Source of the DNA: JABMOW01 sp964409335
Lineage (GTDB): Bacteria > Fidelibacterota > Marinisomatia > SCGC-AAA003-L08 > JACNLC01
Assembly (NCBI GenBank): GCA_964409335.1
Contig: CAYPCW010000017.1
Coordinates: forward strand, 1 to 47,407
DNA: 47,407 nt
Direction of reading: 5' to 3'
The translations under genes and the position numbers were made by a program. Under the pieces are notes generated by a model. The model ran no database searches. It had not been told where the DNA came from and saw nothing but the letters and a program-made list of their open reading frames with translations. Shown here in pieces: positions 42,725 through 47,407 of this stretch (the first letter of the stretch is position 1; every line of letters starts with the position of its first letter).

Positions 42725-43561
42725 ATGAAAAGATATCTGGTTTACATGATTTCACTGGTCCACGTTACTGCAGTATTTGGACAATCCACTGCGAATGGAT
42801 ACCAAACAGACAGCGTTGGACATTTCAGTATCAGTCAAATACAGTTGGATAATTGGGAAACGGGGGGAGAAAGCAGCCTGAACTGGCAGATCAATATTCA
42901 GTCCGGGATGAAAAATGAACGAAAGACGATTTCAGAATCCCATGAGATCAGTTTATCCTTTGGAAATTCTAAAACAGGGAGTTTACCTTCCCGAAAATCT
43001 TTAGATGAGATCAATCTGGAATCCGTAATCAGGCTGAAAACAAAAAATCGTTTTCTGCCTTATGTATCAATAAAGATGCAGACTCAGTTTGCGCCGGGAT
43101 ATCAATATGAAGGGACGGTTTCGAAAAAAGTATCAGGTTCTATGGATCCCGTATATGTAACAGAAAGTACAGGGCTGACCCGACAACTTTTCAATCGCCT
43201 GAACATGCGCCTGGGGCTTGCGATGAAACAGACATTCACAACTCATTTCCATGTCCTCTATACGGACGATCCTGATACCCCCGATATTGAAAAATCAAAA
43301 TTTGAATATGGGCTGGAGTGGGTCGGAGATTATCGAAAAAATGTGAATGAATTCAGCACAGTTACCATGAAGATTGAGCTTTTTTCAAACCTGGCGGCGG
43401 TACGCCGGACTGATGTTCGCTGGGATGGTAATTACACCACTCAAATTTCGGATTTTATCGACATTGGTTTTAATTTTCAACTGATCTACGATGAGGATAT
43501 TTCCCATAAACGGCAGATCAGGCAATTTCTGGCCATCGGGATCAGTTATACGTTCCGGTAA
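42725..43561 (+). CDS. DUF3078 domain protein, likely outer-membrane barrel
   Basis: The 278-residue protein fits the DUF3078 family, common in the FCB group. Seen: a signal peptide (MKRYLVYMISLVHVTAVFGQ, with cleavage after the FGQ), then NWETGGESSLNWQI near the N-terminus, the family block, and alternating hydrophobic strands throughout, with aromatic residues and a terminal ISYTFR that fits an outer-membrane beta-barrel end. GGGAGAG lies just before the ATG. It stands alone, between the beta-oxidation terminator and a zinc-ribbon gene. Its role is unknown; it could be a transporter or a structural barrel. About 236 bases follow it with no supported gene (a 59-codon frame there is not convincing). 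Confidence 0.82.
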   Translation: MKRYLVYMISLVHVTAVFGQSTANGYQTDSVGHFSISQIQLDNWETGGESSLNWQINIQSGMKNERKTISESHEISLSFGNSKTGSLPSRKSLDEINLESVIRLKTKNRFLPYVSIKMQTQFAPGYQYEGTVSKKVSGSMDPVYVTESTGLTRQLFNRLNMRLGLAMKQTFTTHFHVLYTDDPDTPDIEKSKFEYGLEWVGDYRKNVNEFSTVTMKIELFSNLAAVRRTDVRWDGNYTTQISDFIDIGFNFQLIYDEDISHKRQIRQFLAIGISYTFR

Positions 43562-43797
43562 ATGGGAATGCGAGACACATTCTTGAGGATGATCGTCATT
43601 ACTCGAAGGACGATGATGTTTCCGGGGGATACTCATCCAACCTGTGTCACCGGAGGTATGTCAGCCGTTTATATGATCCGAGACCTTTATGGGTATGGGG
43701 CAGTCCGGTGGTTTTATCAGCGCCGGAGAATCTTACACTGAAAATCGGGTAAGCTGTAAAATTTACAAATTATCCATGCATTAAAAAGGAGATATGG

Positions 43798-44007
43798 ATG
43801 CAGCACGACAAATGGCAATGTCCGAAATGCCAAAATTCAGAATTCGAGACGGATCAATTTGCCGCCACCGGTGGCGGATTGACGAAGATATTTGACATCC
43901 AGAATAAAAAGTTCACCACCGTGACCTGCGCACACTGCAAATACACAGAGATATACAAATCAGAAACCTCAACCATGGGCAATATATTTGATTTATTTAC
44001 CAATTAA
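43798..44007 (+). CDS. Zinc-ribbon nucleic-acid-binding protein
   Basis: The 69-residue protein is a small zinc-ribbon protein of the PF09855 type. Two CxxC knuckles are visible: CPKCQN (residues 8-13) and CAHCKYTE (about 42-49), separated by a flexible Gly-rich block GATGGGL-like (here AATGGGLTKIFDI) and followed by KSETSTMGNIFDLFTN. It probably binds one Zn. AAGGAG precedes the ATG. A decayed partial copy is found about 640 bases downstream. The function of the family is unknown. Confidence 0.88.
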   Translation: MQHDKWQCPKCQNSEFETDQFAATGGGLTKIFDIQNKKFTTVTCAHCKYTEIYKSETSTMGNIFDLFTN

Positions 44008-44011
44008 AGAT

Positions 44012-44102
44012 CCCCCGCAGGGGGTGTCGAATGAACATGAGTTAATGCGATCTAATCCGTCTAAAATGTCCCCCGCTGGCGGGGGTGTCCGAAGGACGGG
44101 GG
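44012..44102. repeat. GC-rich palindromes with a shared GGGGTGTC core
   Basis: CCCCCGCAGGGGG (44012-44024) and CCCCCGCTGGCGGGGG (44070-44085) are both short palindromes followed by the same TGTC sequence, and the second is followed by GTCCGAAGGAC (44087-44097, inverted 4-bp arms) and another G-run. They sit between the zinc-ribbon gene and the DUF559 gene in otherwise AT-richer DNA. They look like the repeat units that I recall next to DUF559 genes in other genomes. Confidence 0.6.
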
Positions 44103-44193
44103 TGGAATCTTAACACAGATCGAAAGCTAAAAAGTTCAGCAACTACGGTTACAATAAACGTTTACAGCCTTTCGCAAAACGCTCAGAAAGCAA

Positions 44194-44508
44194 ATGACCA
44201 AATATGAGGCTTGTCTGTGGAAGTTTGCTTTAAAAGCAGGTCAATTGAAAGGATACTACTTTCGCAGACAACGACCGGTTCTCAATTTTATCGCAGATTT
44301 CATGTGTAAAAAACTACTGCTGATCATAGAGTTACCTGGAATTTCACATCAAAGTGAAGAGGGAATGTCCCGGGACGAAAATCGAATCAGGGCACTCCGG
44401 GCTACAGGATTCGCGGTAATTCGTTTTACAGATTCAGAAGTTTTATTAGAAATGCAAAATGTGATTATGGCTAATAAAAACACAAATGATAAAATTGAGA
44501 AATATTAA
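44194..44508 (+). CDS. DUF559 nuclease-like protein, probably damaged
   Basis: The 104-residue product is a DUF559 protein, a small domain related to very-short-patch-repair-type nucleases. Seen: MTKYEACLWKFALKAGQLKG, FRRQRPVLNFIADF, LLLIIELPGISHQ and GFAVIRFTDSEVL, all in order. Two oddities: the catalytic-type loop, normally of the form IEVDG, reads IELPG, so its Asp is lost; and the typical N-terminus (YNKRLQPFAK) is in another frame just upstream (about 44144-44180), so a frameshift has cut it off. It is therefore likely a degenerate gene. It lies just after the GC-rich palindromes and just before a decayed zinc-ribbon copy. No ribosome site is evident for the ATG at 44194. Confidence 0.7.
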   Translation: MTKYEACLWKFALKAGQLKGYYFRRQRPVLNFIADFMCKKLLLIIELPGISHQSEEGMSRDENRIRALRATGFAVIRFTDSEVLLEMQNVIMANKNTNDKIEKY

Positions 44509-44518
44509 TTGGAGGAGA

Positions 44519-44635
44519 ATGAGCAGGATATATGACATCCGGATAAAAAAGTTCACAACCGTGACCTGCAGACACTGTAATTTCATTGAGATATCCAAAT
44601 CAGAGACCCCAACCGTAGGGAATATGAGGGATATA
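44519..44635 (+). pseudogene. Decayed second copy of the zinc-ribbon gene
   Basis: From 44528 to 44626 the DNA aligns without gaps to 43888-43986 of the intact zinc-ribbon gene, about 80% identical by eye. It encodes RIYDIRIKKFTTVTCRHCNF and KSETPTVGNM, the C-terminal half of the protein with the second Cys pair. The first CPKC knuckle is absent and the C-terminus runs into unrelated sequence that is antisense to the CoA-binding gene. A short frame starts at 44519 with GGAGGAG upstream, but a working protein is unlikely. Confidence 0.75.
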
Positions 44636-44638
44636 CGG

Positions 44639-45034
44639 CTACCCCTTTATTCGTCGATGTTCTTTCAGGAGGCATTTGTCCTGAACGGTCAATAGTCCCG
44701 CATCCTCTGCAATCCGGACTGCCTTAACATTGACGACCCCTTCCTGAAGCCACAGGGCTTTTGCACCGATATCCACTGCGCTTTGAGCGATAGGTGCACA
44801 TGCTTCCGGCGCGCGAAAGACATCCACCACATCCACGGCTCCGGGAATAGATTCCAGATCATGGTAACAGGGAAGTCCTTCAATCTCTGACCGTCCGGGA
44901 TTTACCGGAATAATGGTATATCCTTGGGATTTCAGATACATGGCGACGCCGTGAGAAGGCCTGGCCGGATTTGGGGACATCCCCACAACAGCAATGATTT
45001 GCATATCAAGTATAGACTCAATAGTTGTTTTCAT
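44639..45034 (-). CDS. CoA-binding protein (CoA_binding_2 family)
   Basis: The 131-residue protein has the single Rossmann-like CoA-binding domain related to succinyl-CoA ligase alpha. Seen: IIAVVGMSPNPARPSHGVA near the N-terminus (the glycine-rich nucleotide loop), GYTIIPVNPG, VDVVDVFRAPE, ALWLQEGVVN and KCLLKEHRR at the end, matching the YccU-type family. AAGGAA lies just before the ATG at 45034. It is a cytoplasmic protein whose ligand is not certain. It is divergent from the PTPS gene, with 170-190 bases between. Its 3' end meets the decayed zinc-ribbon copy. Confidence 0.9.
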   Translation of the reverse strand: MKTTIESILDMQIIAVVGMSPNPARPSHGVAMYLKSQGYTIIPVNPGRSEIEGLPCYHDLESIPGAVDVVDVFRAPEACAPIAQSAVDIGAKALWLQEGVVNVKAVRIAEDAGLLTVQDKCLLKEHRRIKG

Positions 45035-45223
45035 GGTAATTCCTTATGTTAATGGCGTATTTGATACTCATATAAAGTGAAAGTTACACCGGTTTTGGCT
45101 CCAAAAAATACGACGGCGCTACGGGTTACAATTTGAAGTGATTTAAGATTGAAACAAATTGGCCGGGCAAGAGGAATATTCCTAAATTTCATCTCATGAA
45201 AAAAATTGCAGAATACAAACACA

Positions 45224-45652
45224 ATGCCTGATATTACCAAAATTTATACGTTTTGTGCGGCGCATCAGTACCATCAACCCAAATGGGATAAGGATAAAAA
45301 TTATCAGGTATTCGGAGATGACGTGAAAGTACATGGGCACAACTATGAACTCAAAATTACGGTGGGTGGCGAGATCAATCCGGACACCGGTTTTATTATT
45401 AATTTAACTGAGTTGAATAAAGCGGTCCATGACAGGATCATCTCTGTCCTGGATCACTCCCAAATCGAGAAGGATATCCCCTGGTTCCGGGGTAAACAAC
45501 CATCTACGGAAAATCTGACCCTGTTTATCTGGGATTCCCTTGCGGGGCATATCGCTGCCCCCGCTTATTTAATACGCATCAGTATCAAGGAAACCCCCAC
45601 GATTTATACTGAATATTTTGGCCCAAAAGGAGATCATCATGACCCCCGCTAA
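45224..45652 (+). CDS. 6-pyruvoyl-tetrahydropterin synthase / QueD family protein
   Basis: The 142-residue product (from the ATG; a TTG six codons upstream is possible) has the T-fold PTPS design. Seen: FCAAHQYHQPKW (first Zn His), VHGHNYELKITV (the HGH Zn pair), TGFIINLTELNKAV, LDHSQIEKDIPWF and the catalytic Glu in STENLTLFIWD. The catalytic Cys of QueD, four residues before HGH (CxxxHGH), is an Asp here (DVKVHGH). It is thus not a standard QueD; acidic residues at about this place occur in PTPS-III proteins that replace dihydroneopterin aldolase in folate synthesis. It overlaps folE by 14 bases, so a pterin or folate role is likely, but the exact reaction is inference. Confidence 0.85.
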   Translation: MPDITKIYTFCAAHQYHQPKWDKDKNYQVFGDDVKVHGHNYELKITVGGEINPDTGFIINLTELNKAVHDRIISVLDHSQIEKDIPWFRGKQPSTENLTLFIWDSLAGHIAAPAYLIRISIKETPTIYTEYFGPKGDHHDPR

Positions 45653-46211
45653 TTTAAAAAAACTCGAAACGCTCACCTTCGAGTTATTATCGGAATTAGG
45701 CGAAGACCCCCATCGCGAGGGATTAATACGTACACCCCACCGGGTTGCCGAAGCCTGGAAATTCCTGGCAGGCGGATATAAACAGAACCTGGACACCATT
45801 GTCAACGACGCAGTCTTCAATGAACAGTACGAGGACATGGTTGTCGTCAGAGATATCGATTTCTTTAGTCTGTGTGAACATCATTTGCTTCCCTTTTTTG
45901 GGAAAGCCCATGTTGGGTACATTCCAACCGGGAAGATTATCGGACTGTCAAAAATCCCCCGGATCGTAGAAATGTTCGGTCGCCGCCTACAGGTCCAGGA
46001 ACGCATGACTCATCAAATCGGTGAAGCACTAAATTCTGTACTGTTTCCCAGAGGGGTTGCTGTCATATTAGAAGGGCAGCATATGTGTATGCAGATGAGG
46101 GGTGTGGAGAAGAAGAACAGCTACGCCACAACCTCCTGCATGACGGGGGTCTTCCGGGAAGACGCCCGAACCCGGGAAGAATTTTTAAATATCATTTCTA
46201 AACCAATTTAG
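45639..46211 (+). CDS. folE: GTP cyclohydrolase I
   Basis: The 190-residue enzyme converts GTP to 7,8-dihydroneopterin triphosphate, the first step of folate (and queuosine) synthesis. Seen: GEDPHREGLIRTPHRVAEAW near the N-terminus, the Zn/active-site block FSLCEHHLLPFFGKAHVGY (Cys and His pair), GLSKIPRIVEMFGRRLQVQER, and the C-terminal EGQHMCMQMRGVEKK with the second Zn Cys. The ATG at 45639 is chosen over an upstream TTG because AAGGAG lies 6 bases before it; it overlaps the end of the PTPS gene. The second dihydrolipoamide dehydrogenase gene follows 18 bases later. Confidence 0.95.
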   Translation: MTPANLKKLETLTFELLSELGEDPHREGLIRTPHRVAEAWKFLAGGYKQNLDTIVNDAVFNEQYEDMVVVRDIDFFSLCEHHLLPFFGKAHVGYIPTGKIIGLSKIPRIVEMFGRRLQVQERMTHQIGEALNSVLFPRGVAVILEGQHMCMQMRGVEKKNSYATTSCMTGVFREDARTREEFLNIISKPI

Positions 46212-46229
46212 ATCGCAGGGAGCGTAAAA

Positions 46230-47407
46230 ATGCCACAGCGGGAATCCATTCAGAACCATGACATCATCATCATCGGGGGAGGTCCGGGCGGATATGTAGC
46301 GGCCATCCGTGCAGCACAATTGGGAAAGTCGGTTGCGGTGGTTGAAATGGACAGTCCCGGCGGGATATGCCTCAACTGGGGTTGTATCCCCACCAAAGCT
46401 CTGCTGCATAATGCCGAAGTTCTGCATACCATCCAAAATGCCCGTAAATTCGGTATTCTTGCCGAAATCGTGACCGTGGACTGGTCACGCGGAATAAAAC
46501 GATCTAGGGATGTTGCGGCTCGTTTGAGTAAAGGGGTGGAATATCTCCTGAAAAAGAATAAAATCGAATTGATTCCGGGCAGGGGAAAACTGGTCAGTCC
46601 AACGGAAGTGGAGGTTACTCAGGGTAAATCGACGCATCGCCGTACTGGTGATCATCTCATTATTGCCACCGGCGCACGGGCAAAATGGTTCCCGGGTATG
46701 GAACCGGATGGCGACCGTATTATCACTTCAAAAGAAGCCATGATCCTCGACCATCAACCGAAAAGCATTGCAATCATCGGCGCAGGCGCAATCGGGGTTG
46801 AATTTGCTCACTTCTTCAACCGATACGGTACAAAGGTTGACCTAATTGAAGCATTACCCCGTATTCTTCCTACTGAAGATGAAGACATTTCATCCGAACT
46901 TGAACGTATTTTTAAAAAACGAAAGATCAATCTCCACACCGGTTTTGCCGTATCAGGGATGAAAACTACCGGGACAGGCGTTACTGTTACGCTGAAAAAT
47001 GGCAATACCATCGAATCTGAAATGGTATTGGCGGCGGTCGGTGTTCGGGGAAATATAGAAGATATAGGACTCGAAACCCTGGGAATCATCATTGAGAATG
47101 GCTGGATCAGGACGGATGAGTATATGAAAACCAGCGTCAATGGCGTGTATGCCATCGGCGATGTGGCGGGTCCTCCATGGCTGGCGCATGTGGCTTCAAA
47201 AGAGGGAATCACGGCCGTTGAACATATTGCCGGATTATCACCCGAACCCATGGACTACGATAATGTACCCGGTTGCACATATTGTGAACCCCAAATCGCG
47301 TCAGTAGGACTCACTGAAAAAACCGCCCTTGAAAGAGGGTATGAGATCAAAATCGGTAAATTTCCATTCAGAGCGCTGGGTAAAGCCATGGCAACCGATG
47401 AAACCGA
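46230..47407 (+). CDS. lpdA2: Second dihydrolipoyl dehydrogenase (partial at window end)
   Basis: The frame runs off the window after about 392 residues. Seen: the FAD site IIIIGGGPGGYVAAIRAAQ, redox disulphide GGICLNWGCIPTKALL (CLNWGC), the NAD loop IIGAGAIGVEFAHFF (about residues 178-192), and VYAIGDVAGPPWLAHVAS. It is about as divergent from the PDH E3 of this window as E3 paralogues usually are. GGGAG lies before the ATG at 46230. It starts 18 bases after folE, which suggests one transcript, but the real partner is probably outside the window: a 2-oxo-acid or glycine-cleavage complex, or a free-standing E3. The missing C-terminus should hold the catalytic His-Glu. Confidence 0.93.
   Translation, partial: MPQRESIQNHDIIIIGGGPGGYVAAIRAAQLGKSVAVVEMDSPGGICLNWGCIPTKALLHNAEVLHTIQNARKFGILAEIVTVDWSRGIKRSRDVAARLSKGVEYLLKKNKIELIPGRGKLVSPTEVEVTQGKSTHRRTGDHLIIATGARAKWFPGMEPDGDRIITSKEAMILDHQPKSIAIIGAGAIGVEFAHFFNRYGTKVDLIEALPRILPTEDEDISSELERIFKKRKINLHTGFAVSGMKTTGTGVTVTLKNGNTIESEMVLAAVGVRGNIEDIGLETLGIIIENGWIRTDEYMKTSVNGVYAIGDVAGPPWLAHVASKEGITAVEHIAGLSPEPMDYDNVPGCTYCEPQIASVGLTEKTALERGYEIKIGKFPFRALGKAMATDET

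Noticed and set aside
43562..43741. 59-codon frame after the DUF3078 gene
   Set aside because: No ribosome site, no family resemblance, and Arg-rich composition; not reported as a gene.
1..47407. tRNA, rRNA or CRISPR features
   Set aside because: No cloverleaf, rRNA-like stretch or regularly spaced repeats were seen in any intergenic region by eye.

Overview
The window is bacterial chromosome with dense gene packing and mixed strands. Most genes have a clear Shine-Dalgarno box (for example AAGGAG before the DHOD-like gene, PspC, folE and a zinc-ribbon gene), and TTG and GTG starts are used several times. Gene content (large single-chain PFOR, homodimeric PDH E1, PPi-type phosphofructokinase, DUF3078 outer-membrane protein, CNNM/CorC protein, MurQ, PduO-type adenosyltransferase) suggests a Gram-negative of the FCB assemblage. 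The frequent SD boxes argue against a typical Bacteroidia member; a deeper lineage such as Marinimicrobia or Calditrichota is possible. This placement is inference; there is no rRNA in the window.

Layout. 1-4.2 kb is accessory and partly decayed: a RhuM-DUF2130 two-gene operon, a hairpin-rich non-coding stretch, a 5'-truncated molybdenum-carrier-like gene, an exported protein of unknown function and a scrambled coding remnant. 4.2-10.3 kb is a + strand run: CPBP protease, PspC, NatA/NatB-type ABC exporter, penicillin-acylase-family hydrolase and cobalamin adenosyltransferase, ended by a bidirectional terminator. 10.3-22.5 kb is on the - strand: htpG, the PDH genes (aceE-aceF-lpd), and upstream of them a DHOD-like gene and nifJ (PFOR). 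From a shared 322-bp intergenic region, PPi-phosphofructokinase and class II aldolase run the other way (22.8-25.2 kb). This makes a central-carbon cluster covering lower glycolysis entry and both routes from pyruvate to acetyl-CoA.

25.3-26.4 kb holds a clear asnA pseudogene. 26.7-31 kb has an alanine/Na+ symporter, a CorC-type protein, murQ and a membrane coiled-coil protein. 31-35.6 kb is a tightly coupled purL / YbdK-like ligase / M20 amidohydrolase operon, followed by a small convergent membrane protein. 36.3-42.4 kb is a fatty-acid beta-oxidation operon (tetR, acyl-CoA dehydrogenase, thiolase, HAD-ECH fusion) with an operator-like palindrome just before tetR and a strong terminator at the end. 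42.7-47.4 kb has a DUF3078 protein, a zinc-ribbon gene with a decayed second copy flanking GC-rich palindromes and a DUF559 nuclease-like gene, a CoA-binding protein, a PTPS/QueD-family gene that lacks the usual cysteine and overlaps folE, and a second dihydrolipoamide dehydrogenase that runs off the window.

The most promising leads for something undescribed are the RhuM-DUF2130 pair (DNA-binding-like plus nuclease-like, next to a disrupted gene), the palindrome-DUF559-duplicated zinc-ribbon locus, and the Cys-less PTPS next to folE. No tRNA, rRNA, CRISPR array, transposase or integrase was seen.
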